This document shows positions 1 to 8,196 of a stretch of 64,000 nt of DNA, in pieces. The first letter of the stretch is position 1. Each line of letters begins with the position of its first letter. The DNA is from AC-32 sp963788215 (GTDB taxonomy: Bacteria > Actinomycetota > Thermoleophilia > Gaiellales > Gaiellaceae), in contig CAWBFX010000010.1 in the NCBI GenBank assembly GCA_963788215.1, positions 558,001-622,000 on the forward strand, in the 5' to 3' direction. The notes below the pieces were generated by a model. That model had not been told where the DNA came from, did no database searches, and was given only the letters and a program-made list of their open reading frames with translations. The translations under genes and the position numbers were made by a program.

Positions 1-207
1 GGCGAGTGGACCGCGGACTGGTTCCTCGCCCGCCACCTCGCGCGGCCGCGGGCCTGGCCTGCGGGCGACCTCGCGCTCGTGAAGGCGGTCAAAGCCTTCT
101 ACCCGGAAGCCGGTGACATGCGGGCCTTCGGCGAGCGCTTCGATCCGTTCCAGAACCTGAGCGCCCATTACCTGCTGACGGGAGCGCGGTGGCGAGCCGC
201 CCGCTGA
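1..207 (+). CDS. DNA-3-methyladenine glycosylase (AlkA/HhH-GPD type), C-terminal fragment
   Basis: The frame is open from base 1 and closes with TGA at 205-207, giving the last 68 residues of a protein that starts outside the window. It reads GEWTADWFLARHLARP, then PAGDLALVKAV, then YLLTGARWRAAR. This is the typical tail of the helix-hairpin-helix DNA glycosylase superfamily, where the Asp in the P-A-G-D-L stretch is the catalytic residue. These enzymes remove alkylated purines from DNA at the start of base-excision repair. The end overlaps the next gene start by 19 bp. Which substrate subfamily it belongs to cannot be told from this fragment. Confidence 0.85.
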   Translation, partial: GEWTADWFLARHLARPRAWPAGDLALVKAVKAFYPEAGDMRAFGERFDPFQNLSAHYLLTGARWRAAR

Positions 208-1934
208 AGCTGCGGGCGCTCGACGCGATCGCGGACACGTTCGCGCCCGGCTCGGCCGCCCAGGGCGTGCCGGATGCGTTCCTCGAGAGGCTGGTCGCGC
301 GGCTGCCGCGCTCCGAGCAGGCGCGGCTGTCGGCGTTGCTCTCGCTCTTCGCGGCGCGCGGCTTCCACCGCCTGCCGCGTGCGCGGCGCGAGCGAATCCT
401 GCGCGCGTGGGGTTCGAGCCGGGTCTCGCTGCGCCGGACAGGGTTCCACGCATTGCGGAAGGGCGTCCTGCTGCTGGCCTGGACGCTTCCGGGTGCGGCC
501 TGGGACGAGCTCGGCTACCCGGGGCCGCCCGGACCGGATCCGGACGCGCCGGCGAAACTGCTCGAGCCAATCGAGGCCGAGGGCGAGATCTCGTGCGACG
601 TCTGCGTCGTCGGCTCAGGCGCGGGCGGAGGCGCGGCCGCCGCGGTGCTCGCCGGCGCGGGCCTCGACGTCGTCGTCCTCGAGGCCGGCGACTACCTCGG
701 GCCGCCGGACTTCGACGGCGCCGAGCTGGCCGCGCTCGAGCGGATGTACCTGGACGGCGGCACCGCGGCGAGCGTCGACCAGGGCGTCGGCATCCTCGCG
801 GGCTCGTGTCTCGGCGGCGGCACCGTCGTCAACTACACGACCTCGTTCCGGACGCCCGACGACGTGCGCGAGGAGTGGGGCGGGCCGTTCGCGACGGACG
901 CCTTCACGCGCAGCCTCGACGCCGTCTGGGAGCGGCTCGGGGCGAACGTCGAGCACAACCGCGTCCCGGCCCGGGAGGAGAAGGTGCGCGCCGGGCTCGA
1001 GCGGCTCGGCTGGCACGTCGACGCGATGCCGCGCGATGTGCGCGGCTGCGATCAGGGACGCATCTGCGGCTACTGCCCGTTCGGCTGCCGCCTCGGCGCG
1101 AAGCAGTCCAGCGACCGGACGTGGCTCGTCGACGCCGCGAAGGCAGGCGCCCGGATCGTCGTCGGAGCCCGCGCCGAGCGGATCGCCTCCGGCCCGCGCG
1201 TCGAAGCCGGCGCGCTGACGGTGCGGGCCCGCGCGGTCGCGGTCGCGTGCGGGGCGATCAACACTCCCGCCCTGCTGCTCCGCTCCGGCCTCGGCAATTC
1301 CTTCGTCGGGCGCAACCTCTTCCTCCATCCGGTCGGCGGCGCGCTCGGGTTCTTCGACGAGGAGATCCGGCCGTGGGAGGGGACGATGCAGGCGCTCTAC
1401 TCGAACGAGCTCGCAAATCTCGACTCGGGCTTCGGCGTGCGGTTCGAGACGACGGCAGTCCACCCGGGCTTCGCGGCCGCGTTCCTGCCCTGGCACGGCG
1501 CCGACGACCACCGTGAGCTGATGCGCGGCCTCCCGCGCGCGGCGCCGCTCGGAGCCCTCCTGCGCGACCGGGACGGCGGCCGCGTCCGCGTGCGGCGCGA
1601 CGGGTCGCCGCTCGTCCAGTACCGCCTCTCGGACTACGACGCGCGGCACCTGCGCGCCGGCATCGACGGCGCCGTCCGCATCCTCGAGGCCGCCGGCGCC
1701 GGGCGGGTCGCGACCTCCGAGGACAGCCTCTACTCCTTCCACCAGATGGGCACGGCGCGCATGGGCGCCTCGTCCGAGACCTCCGCCTGCGACTGGGAGG
1801 GCCGCCTCTGGGATGCCCCCGACGTGGTCGTCTGCGACGGGTCGGCGTTCCCGAGCGCCTCCGGCGTCAACCCGATGATCTCGATCTCGGCCCTCGCACA
1901 CCTGAACGCGGGCGCGCTAGCCTCCCGGCTCTGA
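189..1934 (+). CDS. GMC-family FAD oxidoreductase, long-chain fatty alcohol oxidase-like
   Basis: This 581-residue protein starts at GTG 189, inside the previous gene. Residues 1-125 form a helical N-terminal region with one hydrophobic segment (about 90-103). The Rossmann FAD motif VVGSGAGGG lies near 140-148 and is followed by the V-V-V-L-E-A-G-D strand end. A cysteine-rich block, CDQGRICGYCPFGCRLGAKQ, near 287-306 is characteristic of the fatty-alcohol-oxidase branch of GMC enzymes. The C-terminal motifs SFHQMGTARMG (about 516) and SASGVNPMISISALAHLNA complete the fold. The family oxidises alcohols to aldehydes using FAD. The substrate is unknown; long-chain alcohols are suggested by the cysteine block only. 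Confidence 0.88.
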   Translation: MASRPLKLRALDAIADTFAPGSAAQGVPDAFLERLVARLPRSEQARLSALLSLFAARGFHRLPRARRERILRAWGSSRVSLRRTGFHALRKGVLLLAWTLPGAAWDELGYPGPPGPDPDAPAKLLEPIEAEGEISCDVCVVGSGAGGGAAAAVLAGAGLDVVVLEAGDYLGPPDFDGAELAALERMYLDGGTAASVDQGVGILAGSCLGGGTVVNYTTSFRTPDDVREEWGGPFATDAFTRSLDAVWERLGANVEHNRVPAREEKVRAGLERLGWHVDAMPRDVRGCDQGRICGYCPFGCRLGAKQSSDRTWLVDAAKAGARIVVGARAERIASGPRVEAGALTVRARAVAVACGAINTPALLLRSGLGNSFVGRNLFLHPVGGALGFFDEEIRPWEGTMQALYSNELANLDSGFGVRFETTAVHPGFAAAFLPWHGADDHRELMRGLPRAAPLGALLRDRDGGRVRVRRDGSPLVQYRLSDYDARHLRAGIDGAVRILEAAGAGRVATSEDSLYSFHQMGTARMGASSETSACDWEGRLWDAPDVVVCDGSAFPSASGVNPMISISALAHLNAGALASRL

Positions 1935-2863
1935 CCATTCGCGACGCAACACCCGACGACGCCCAGGCCGTCGACCGCCTGCTGGAGGCCCTCTTCGAGG
2001 AGACCTGGCACCGGCCGTTCCCGCGGCTTCCGTTCGGCTGGCAGGAGCTCGAGGGCAAGTTGACGCTGCTCGCCGAGGACGGAGACGCGGTCGGGATCGC
2101 CGTGGCGGATCTCCTGCCGAACGGTGTCGCGCATCTGAACGTCATCTACGTGGTTCCCGAGCGGCGGCGCCAGGGGGTGACGCGCGAGTTGCTCGGCGAG
2201 CTCGCGACGCGCGCGCGGGCGTCCGGGGGAGACCACGTGACGCTCGACGTCGACACGACCAACGAGGCCGGCCGCGCAATCTGGCAGCGGCTCGGGTTCC
2301 GCGAATGGGGGCTGCGCCTCTCCACGCCGCTGGACGAGCTCGAGCGCCGCCTCGGCCCCGCCGAGGCGGGCGAGTCACGCGCGTCGCTGCACATCCAGAC
2401 CGACGACGTCGACGCGGTCAAGGCGGCCGTGGCGAAGTACCTGCCGCGGCTCGGCGGGTCGGACGGCAGCGTGAGCGAGCCGCACAACGGCTGGACGACG
2501 GTGACGGCCGACCTCCTCGACCGCGACCGGCATGCGCTCGGCCGGCTCGCCTCGGAGCTCTCGAACGCCACCGCCGCGGTCGTCTGCACGCTCGCGCTCG
2601 AGGACGGCCGCCTCGTCCGCTACGTCCTCTACGAGCGCGGCTCCGTCGTCGACGAGTACCAGTCGGTGCCCGAGTACTACGGACCGGTCCCGCCCGGCGA
2701 CGTCGTCGCGCTCGCTGCGAACGCCACCGTCGTCGCCCGGCTGACCGGCGCCGACCCGGCACGCATCCGCGCCGTCGCGCGCACGGCCTCATCGCCCGAC
2801 GAGCTGCCGCCCGCCCCGGAGCTGCTGCAGCAGATCGCCGAGCTGATGGGTCTCGCTGGCTAA
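1931..2863 (+). CDS. GNAT N-acetyltransferase fused to an unrecognised C-terminal domain
   Basis: The protein has 310 residues if translation begins at CTG 1931. That codon overlaps the preceding stop as CTGA and yields the N-terminus LTIRDATPDDAQAVDRLLEA, the usual start of a GNAT domain; no ATG, GTG or TTG lies near that point in frame. The first candidate further in (TTG at 2060) would remove the first GNAT strand and helix. The acetyl-CoA loop VVPERRRQGVTRELLGEL is near residues 73-90. Residues about 145-310 form a second domain that I do not recognise. The acceptor is unknown. The gene is translationally coupled to the GMC oxidoreductase. Confidence 0.8.
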   Translation: MTIRDATPDDAQAVDRLLEALFEETWHRPFPRLPFGWQELEGKLTLLAEDGDAVGIAVADLLPNGVAHLNVIYVVPERRRQGVTRELLGELATRARASGGDHVTLDVDTTNEAGRAIWQRLGFREWGLRLSTPLDELERRLGPAEAGESRASLHIQTDDVDAVKAAVAKYLPRLGGSDGSVSEPHNGWTTVTADLLDRDRHALGRLASELSNATAAVVCTLALEDGRLVRYVLYERGSVVDEYQSVPEYYGPVPPGDVVALAANATVVARLTGADPARIRAVARTASSPDELPPAPELLQQIAELMGLAG

Positions 2864-2866
2864 CCT
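2861..2866 (+). promoter_or_regulatory. Putative leaderless -10 box (TAACCT) for the GST-like gene
   Basis: TAACCT ends 7 nt before GTG 2874. The TAA is also the stop codon of the upstream gene. The spacing is that expected if transcription starts at the start codon. Confidence 0.4.
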
Positions 2867-2873
2867 CCAGCGC

Positions 2874-3443
2874 GTGCCCACGCTGTACACCGCCGAGCGC
2901 TGCCCCTACGCCGCGCGCGCCCGGATCGCGCTTGCGGAGAAGGGCCTCGACTACGACGCGGTCGAGATCGACCTCGACGACCGCCCGAGCTGGCTCTACG
3001 ACAAGAACCCGCTCGGGCGCGTCCCCGTGTACGAGGAGGAGGGCGGTCTCGTGCTGCCGGAGTCCTGGGTGATCATGGAGTACCTCGACGAGCGCTACCC
3101 GGAGCCGGCGCTGCTGCCCGCCGACCCCGCCGAGCGCGCACTCGCGCGCCTGTGGGTCGAGCGCTTCGACGATCGGCTCGGCGACGCCTACTACGCCGTG
3201 CGCCGTGGGGAGCCCCGCGATGTGCTCGACGCGAAGCTCGAGCTGCTCGACCGCGCGCTCGAAGGACAGGCGTACCTGTCCGGCCGGGAGTACGGCCTCG
3301 CCGACATCGCCTACGTGCCGTGGATCCTGCGCGGGGTCGAGCGGTTCGAGGTCGAGCTTGCGCCCGCGCTGGCGGAGTGGCTCGAGCGCCTGCTCGCCCG
3401 GCCCGCGATCGCGGCCGAGCGCGAGGTGGTCGCCGCCCTGTGA
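2874..3443 (+). CDS. Glutathione S-transferase family protein
   Basis: A 189-residue protein starts at GTG 2874, with a TAACCT box 7 nt upstream. The N-terminal thioredoxin-fold domain opens with LYTAERCPYAARARIALAEK, where CPYA sits at the active-site position, as in stringent-starvation-protein and glutaredoxin-like GSTs. The cis-Pro stretch NPLGRVPVYEEEGG follows and then the G-site P-E-S-W. An all-helical C-terminal domain (about 85-189) is present, so length and architecture match the GST superfamily. Many actinobacteria lack glutathione, so the thiol cofactor may differ, and that is unresolved. The next gene starts inside its stop (GTGA). Confidence 0.87.
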   Translation: MPTLYTAERCPYAARARIALAEKGLDYDAVEIDLDDRPSWLYDKNPLGRVPVYEEEGGLVLPESWVIMEYLDERYPEPALLPADPAERALARLWVERFDDRLGDAYYAVRRGEPRDVLDAKLELLDRALEGQAYLSGREYGLADIAYVPWILRGVERFEVELAPALAEWLERLLARPAIAAEREVVAAL

Positions 3444-4262
3444 GCCCAAGTAACACTGTGTTACAAGGTGGGTCCGAGCTTCCGCCGGTCGTCGACGCTG
3501 AGTGGGTCAGAGAGCGGCTCGGCGAGCCGGATCTCATGCTCGGCGACTGCCGCGGGCCCGAACGCGCACCAGCGCGGCCACTTGCCCGGGTCGATCCCGC
3601 TCGTGCTCGGCTCGCCGCCGCCGCTCGCCGACCCGGAGACGCTCCGCGAGCTCGCCGTCGAGATCCAGCGGCGGCTCGGGCGGCACGGCGTCACCGGGGA
3701 GGAGCGTCTCGTCCTCTACGACCGCGGGGACTGCGTCGGGGCCGCAGCGTCCGCCCAGGCCGCGCAGCTCGCCGGGCCACCCGCGCGTGGCGGTGCTCGC
3801 GCAGGGAATCGCCGGCTGGCCCGGTGAGCTCGAGCTCGGCGCGGTGGAACTGCAGCAAGACGAAGGTCAGCCTCGAGCCGCGGCCCGAGGCGGTGCCGAC
3901 GTGGCAGGAGCTGCGCGACCGGCTCGCCGATCCGGCCCTCACGATTCTCGACGTCCGCACCCAGGACGAGTACACCGGCCGCGGGCGGCGCGCCGTGCGA
4001 CCCGCGGCAGGGCCACATCCCCGGCGCGCGTCGGCTCGAGCACCTGCTGCTCCTCGCCGGGCCCGGGCGCCCGCTGCCGCCGGAGGAGATCCGCGAGCTC
4101 GTCGGCCTGCCCGAGGGCGCCGAGGTCGTCGCGTACTGCCACTCGGGCTCGCGATCCGCGCTCGCCGCGCTCGCCCTCCGCTCGGCCGGCTACGACGCCC
4201 GCAACTACCCGGGCTCGTGGCACGAGTGGTCGCGCCACGACGAGCTGGCGCTGGAACGCTGA
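3440..4262 (+). pseudogene. Thiosulfate/3-mercaptopyruvate sulfurtransferase (two rhodanese domains), four frame disruptions
   Basis: Starting at GTG 3440 (overlapping the previous TGA), the conserved protein can be followed only by changing frame four times, near 3553-3560, 3768-3776, 3850-3862 and 3978-3990. Each step corresponds to one extra base. The pieces are: VDAEWVRERLGEPDLMLGDC; PNAHQRGHLPGSIP; GHPRVAVLAQGIAGWPGE; PTWQELRDRLADPALTILDV; then CDPRQGHIPGARRLEHLL and the catalytic loop AYCHSGSRSALAALAL. Both rhodanese domains are complete, with the catalytic Cys in the second, and no premature stop lies inside the conserved segments. Either this gene decayed very recently or the assembly is locally poor. 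The enzyme would transfer sulfane sulfur to cyanide or thiols. Confidence 0.82.
3450..3468 (+). repeat. 19-bp AT-rich palindromic repeat, copy 1
   Basis: GTAACACTGTGTTACAAGG contains the inverted repeat GTAACAC-T-GTGTTAC. An 18/19 match occurs on the minus strand at 23898-23916 inside glmM. Both copies are AT-rich islands in very GC-rich coding DNA. Confidence 0.65.
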
Positions 4263-4285
4263 GGGGCCCCCGGCGGGAGCCCCTC
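4261..4285. terminator. Hairpin between convergent genes, likely bidirectional terminator
   Basis: GAGGGGC (4261-4267) pairs with GCCCCTC (4279-4285), with an inner CCC/GGG pair after one C-A mismatch. It lies between the end of the sulfurtransferase (+) and the end of the secreted protein (-). No clear T-run is present on either side. Confidence 0.55.
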
Positions 4286-4304
4286 AACAGTTCGCGTCAG
4301 CTGC

Positions 4305-5480
4305 CTAGTGGTGCTTTCTCTTCTTCTTGGGCGGCTTGACGAGGATCTGGTTCGACGTCATCGGTGAGACTAGCTCCTCCAGGCAAGGGATCGGCTGTCC
4401 GGTCGGGGACGGTCCCACGCAACCACCCTGGAGCGCCCACTCGTCCTCGAGGCGCGCCTGGAAGTAGGTCTTCTTCTTCACCTTCTTGCGGGTGAAGGCG
4501 AAGGTCCCGCTCGACTTGAGCGCCTTCGACTGGACGGCCTTGCCCTGGCCGGCCACGCCGGCCTGCGACGGGTTGGTGAAGTTCGGGGCAGGCTTCGACT
4601 TCGCGCCGTAGTAGAGCTTCACCTTGAGCGCGGCCGGGCTAACCCCGCCGATCGAGAGCTTGCCGGAGAACTTGATGATCGACGACTTGGCCTTCAGCCG
4701 CTTCAGCGTGAAGGCGGATGGGAGCCCGACGTACGTGCGCACCTCGACCGTCTCGGCCGGGTTCGGCGTGTTTCCGTTGAAGGGCGTGTAGTCGGCGACC
4801 CACTGGTACTGGCCCGCGCTCGCTGCGTTCGTCCAGACGCCGTTGACGGTGAAGTCGGCGAGGACGAGCTGAGCGTTGAACGGAGCCTGGGACGGCGGCA
4901 GCAGGCAGATCTCCTGCGTGACGTACGTCGAGCCGCCGATGGTGACGGTGTTCACGAAGTCCGGCACCGAGATCGTCTGTCCCTGGAAGCTCGTGTTCAG
5001 GACGAGCGCCTCCTGCGGGGTCGGGGGATCGAGCGGGCCCTTGCACTGTGCATAGGCCGTGACCAGCGACGGGTCGGCCGGGTTGCCGACGACGACCGGT
5101 CCCGAGAGCGGCAGCAGCAGGGGAACGCCGGCGATGACGGCATTGACGATCGCGTACGCCTTGCCGACCGTCGCCCCTGGCGTCTGCGTGAGGCTGCTGG
5201 TGTAGCCCGGCGGCGAGTAGATCGTGATCTTGGCCGTCGCATCGTTGGTCGGATCCGAAAACAGGACGAACCCCGGGTTCGTCGCGGCGCCGAGCTTGTA
5301 GCTCGCCTGCTGGACCGCGAGCTCCGGAGCCGATCCGTAGCCGGCCATTGCGGTCGGCGCGCCGGTGCGGACGTGCGTGACGGTCAGCGCCTGCTTCGCC
5401 TGCCCGGCGGACGCGACGGCGGCAATCGACAGTACGAGCGCCGCGCCTGCAAGCAGCGTCAATCGAAATCTCTTCTTCAT
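4305..5480 (-). CDS. Secreted protein of unknown function
   Basis: The 391-residue protein begins MKKRFRLTLLAGAALVLSIA and has an A-S-A cleavage-like site near residue 25, a standard Sec signal peptide. A strong ribosome binding site, AAAGGAAGGGG, precedes the ATG at 5480. The mature part is rich in small residues and Thr, looks beta-rich, and contains a recurring K-V-K-L-Y-Y-G-type strand region near 285. It ends in the basic tail PPKKKRKHH. I do not recognise a family. It lies just downstream of a solute-binding-protein gene on the same strand and ends at a hairpin terminator. A role outside the membrane is likely, but nothing more specific can be said. Confidence 0.75.
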   Translation of the reverse strand: MKKRFRLTLLAGAALVLSIAAVASAGQAKQALTVTHVRTGAPTAMAGYGSAPELAVQQASYKLGAATNPGFVLFSDPTNDATAKITIYSPPGYTSSLTQTPGATVGKAYAIVNAVIAGVPLLLPLSGPVVVGNPADPSLVTAYAQCKGPLDPPTPQEALVLNTSFQGQTISVPDFVNTVTIGGSTYVTQEICLLPPSQAPFNAQLVLADFTVNGVWTNAASAGQYQWVADYTPFNGNTPNPAETVEVRTYVGLPSAFTLKRLKAKSSIIKFSGKLSIGGVSPAALKVKLYYGAKSKPAPNFTNPSQAGVAGQGKAVQSKALKSSGTFAFTRKKVKKKTYFQARLEDEWALQGGCVGPSPTGQPIPCLEELVSPMTSNQILVKPPKKKRKHH

Positions 5481-5561
5481 AGCCCCTTCCTTTGGGAGAA
5501 CCCCCTGGTTACCGGTTCGAATCTGTATGACGAGCCCACCAGCCGTTAGTTAACACCCAAA

Positions 5562-6770
5562 CTAACGCGGCGTCACTAGCGGCCCGAAGAGCACCCACAG
5601 TGTCTTCTCGTAGCGCACCATCCGCGCCTTCGCGATCGGGAAGTAGTTCGTCGGGCTGGTCTTGACCGAGACGCCCGGCAGCAGGAACGGATTGTTGCGC
5701 TCGTTCATGTGCGTGGCCGCCCGGAGGAGGCTCGCGCGGGTGAGGTTGCGGCCCGCGTGCTTGAGCGCGTCGACCATCGAGAAAGCGACGGTCATCCCGT
5801 ACCAGTTGTAGACGTCGTTCACTCGCCCGCCCGGGTCGTAGCGCTTGAGGATCTTCTTGTAGAGCGCCACGGCCTTGTCCTTCTTCCACGCGGGCGAGGT
5901 CGGGTCCTTCACGAAGGCGAAGCTGAGCGCGCCGTTCGTCTCCTTTCCGCCGGTGTTGCTCCGCGCGACGGCCATGATCGACGGCTCGATCGAGACTGCG
6001 CTGACGAAGAAGCGCGGGTGCCAGCCGAGCTTGTAGGCGTTGACGAACGCGGAGATCGCGAACGTGGGCAGCGCGAAGAGCATGAAGGTGTCGGCATGCG
6101 ATGCGCGGAGGTGCGCGATCTGCGACTGGACGCCGCTGTCGGTGACCTCGTAGGAGGCGGTCGAGACGATCTGCCCGGCGTGCCTGCCGAGCCCGCGCTT
6201 CAGCCCGCGCAGCAGGTCCTTCCCGTAGTCGCTGTCCTCGTAGAGCACCGCGATCTTCGCCTTCGGCCGGTGCTTGACCACGTAGTGGCCGTAGATCGCG
6301 CCCTCGCCCTCGAAGCTCGGGAGGTAGCCCATCGTCCACTTGTACTGCTTGTGGCCGCGGCCGACCTTGGCGGCGCCGGTGCCGGCGAAGATCTCGGGGA
6401 CGCCGAGCGCGTTCAGGTAGCCGCGGATCGCCAGCGTGTGCTCGGTGCCGACGGTGTTGAAGATCGCGAAGACCTTGTCCTGCTCGACGAGGCGGCGCGT
6501 CTCGTCGAGCGTGCGCGCGGGGTCGTAGCCGTCGTCGCGGTAGACGTACTTGATCTTTCGCCCGTTGACGCCGCCGTGGGCGTTCACGTACTTGAAGTAC
6601 GCGTTCGCGGACGGGCCGACCGCGCCGAAGGCGGAAGCCTGGCCGCTGAGCGGGACCGTGCCGCCGATCAGGATCTGCGTCGGCGTGACGCCGGGCGTTC
6701 CCGTCGGGCTCGACGCGGCGGGGACCGCCAGCCCGAGCGCGACGGCGACGACGAGGGCGGCTCGCTTCAT
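5562..6770 (-). CDS. ABC transporter substrate-binding protein, branched-chain amino acid (LivK) type
   Basis: This 402-residue protein starts at ATG 6770, overlapping the upstream stop as ATGA. It begins MKRAALVVAVALGLAVPAAS, a signal peptide without a lipobox cysteine. The mature start TPTQILIGGTVPLSGQASAF, followed by NAHGGVNGRKIKYVYRDDGYD, is the hallmark of the periplasmic-binding-protein type 1 fold (Peripla_BP_6) used for leucine-type and related solutes. Typical hinge features such as IAVLYEDSDYGKDLLRGL appear near residues 170-190. No permease or ATPase genes are adjacent, so its transporter partner is elsewhere or it serves as a sensor. The ligand is not predictable from sequence. 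Confidence 0.88.
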   Translation of the reverse strand: MKRAALVVAVALGLAVPAASSPTGTPGVTPTQILIGGTVPLSGQASAFGAVGPSANAYFKYVNAHGGVNGRKIKYVYRDDGYDPARTLDETRRLVEQDKVFAIFNTVGTEHTLAIRGYLNALGVPEIFAGTGAAKVGRGHKQYKWTMGYLPSFEGEGAIYGHYVVKHRPKAKIAVLYEDSDYGKDLLRGLKRGLGRHAGQIVSTASYEVTDSGVQSQIAHLRASHADTFMLFALPTFAISAFVNAYKLGWHPRFFVSAVSIEPSIMAVARSNTGGKETNGALSFAFVKDPTSPAWKKDKAVALYKKILKRYDPGGRVNDVYNWYGMTVAFSMVDALKHAGRNLTRASLLRAATHMNERNNPFLLPGVSVKTSPTNYFPIAKARMVRYEKTLWVLFGPLVTPR

Positions 6771-8167
6771 CTCGAGATCGGCTTTCGCAGGACGGGCAGG
6801 TCGAGGCGCGCCAGCCCGAGCGCGACCTTCGCGCCCGGAGGCTGCGGCAGGTCGAGGTAGAGCAGGTTCCCCGGATCCTGGGCCATTGAGCTGTTGGCCA
6901 GCGTCAGCGCCAGCCGCGAGCCGGTCGGGATCAGCGTCGCGTCGGAGATCATCCTGATCGTCAGGTTGCGCCGGCCGCTCAGGCCGGTCGTGTTCACGCC
7001 GCCCTCGCTGACGACGATGGTCTTGTGCTTCCGCGTGGTGGCGGTCAGAACCGCCACGAGCCGTTCCCAACCGCCGGAGAGCCGCGCAGTCAGATGGAGG
7101 CGGCCGGCGCCAAAGGTCTCGAGGGCGGTGTGCGTGCGCCCGGTCGAGCGGACCGCCTTGGCGACTCCCGTGACCGTGTTCGTCCCGCCGAAGGAGAGGT
7201 GCGTGACCCGCGTCGCCGGCAGCGTCTTGTACGCCCGCAGCCTCCCGCGCCAGGGGTCGGGCGAGAGCGCGACCGGCGAGGAGGGCCGAAGCGGCGCGTG
7301 GAGCAGCCAGCGCATGAACCAGCTCATGTCGGCCGCTACGACTGCGTTGAAGTCAGGCCCGGGGAACGTGGACGGCGCGTGGCCGAAGTCGCCGATCAGA
7401 AGCTGCTTTGGACCCTTCAGCAGGCGGTAGCCGGCCGCCGCCTGGTCGACGTCGAAGACGAAGTCGCGGCGGCCCTGGGCCATGAAGACCGGCGTGTGCA
7501 CCTGCGCGAGCAGCGGCCGGCTCGAGCGCGCCGCCGAGAACGCGTGGAGGGCCGGGAAGTTCCTGCTCGCAATCACATCCTGCTCGATCGCGACCACAGA
7601 CGGGTCCAGGCGGTCGGGCGGAACGGAGTTGAGCAGCTGGTAGATCGCGCCGGACTTGGAGAGGTTCTGCGGCACGAGCGCGCTGTAGAGCTCTGTCCAG
7701 GTCTGGACCGTCTCGACCGCGGCCCACGGCACGCCTTCTACGAGGGAGCGCAGCACCGCGCCGCCGCCGAGCGAGATGCCCCAGGCGCCGATCTCGGTGT
7801 GGTCGATCTCCGGCCGGGCGGCGAGCCATGCGTGGATCTCGCGCATGTCCTGGATCTCGCGAGGGCCGTCGATCGAGACGAGCCCTTCCGACTGGCCGTG
7901 GCCGCGCATGTCGACGGTGAGTACGACGAAGTTCGAGGCGAAGCGGCTCGCGATCGGGTCGAGGTCCTGCCGCTTGCCGCCGAGGCCGTGGAGCATGACG
8001 ATCGCGGGGTGTGTGCCCGGCGCGTCGGGCGTGTAGAGCGTTCCGGCGAGGGTGGCGCCGTCGGCCATTGGCAGCGGGACGTCCTGCTTCGTGATCGCGG
8101 ACGCGCGGCCGGCGCCCACGAGCGCGAGCAACCCTGCGCAGAGAACTACGACAACCCGCCGACCCAC
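6767..8167 (-). CDS. Secreted CocE/NonD-type alpha/beta hydrolase with C-terminal jelly-roll
   Basis: The protein is 466 residues long with the signal peptide MGRRVVVVLCAGLLALVGAG. Domain 1 (about 35-290) is an alpha/beta hydrolase: oxyanion region VMLHGLGGKRQDLDP, Asp/Gly strand DMRGHGQSEG, nucleophile elbow GISLGG near 155, acid in QGRRDFVFDVD and base His in GDFGHAPS. Residues about 310-466 form the beta-rich domain found at the C-terminus of X-prolyl dipeptidyl aminopeptidase/CocE enzymes. Such proteins cleave esters or peptide bonds outside the cytoplasm. The substrate is unknown. It is translationally coupled (ATGA) to the downstream binding-protein gene, so both probably share one transcript. 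Confidence 0.85.
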   Translation of the reverse strand: MGRRVVVVLCAGLLALVGAGRASAITKQDVPLPMADGATLAGTLYTPDAPGTHPAIVMLHGLGGKRQDLDPIASRFASNFVVLTVDMRGHGQSEGLVSIDGPREIQDMREIHAWLAARPEIDHTEIGAWGISLGGGAVLRSLVEGVPWAAVETVQTWTELYSALVPQNLSKSGAIYQLLNSVPPDRLDPSVVAIEQDVIASRNFPALHAFSAARSSRPLLAQVHTPVFMAQGRRDFVFDVDQAAAGYRLLKGPKQLLIGDFGHAPSTFPGPDFNAVVAADMSWFMRWLLHAPLRPSSPVALSPDPWRGRLRAYKTLPATRVTHLSFGGTNTVTGVAKAVRSTGRTHTALETFGAGRLHLTARLSGGWERLVAVLTATTRKHKTIVVSEGGVNTTGLSGRRNLTIRMISDATLIPTGSRLALTLANSSMAQDPGNLLYLDLPQPPGAKVALGLARLDLPVLRKPISR

Positions 8168-8183
8168 GTAGGAAGGGTACTCC

Positions 8184-8189
8184 TAGAAT
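8184..8189 (+). promoter_or_regulatory. Putative leaderless -10 box (TAGAAT) for murI
   Basis: TAGAAT is followed by 7 nt and then ATG 8197. No Shine-Dalgarno sequence is present, consistent with a transcript starting at the ATG. Confidence 0.5.
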
Positions 8190-8196
8190 CGCGGGA

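Noticed and set aside
615..1901. Long minus-strand frame opposite the GMC oxidoreductase
   Set aside because: Low-complexity composition and full overlap with a conserved protein mark it as a GC-driven shadow frame.
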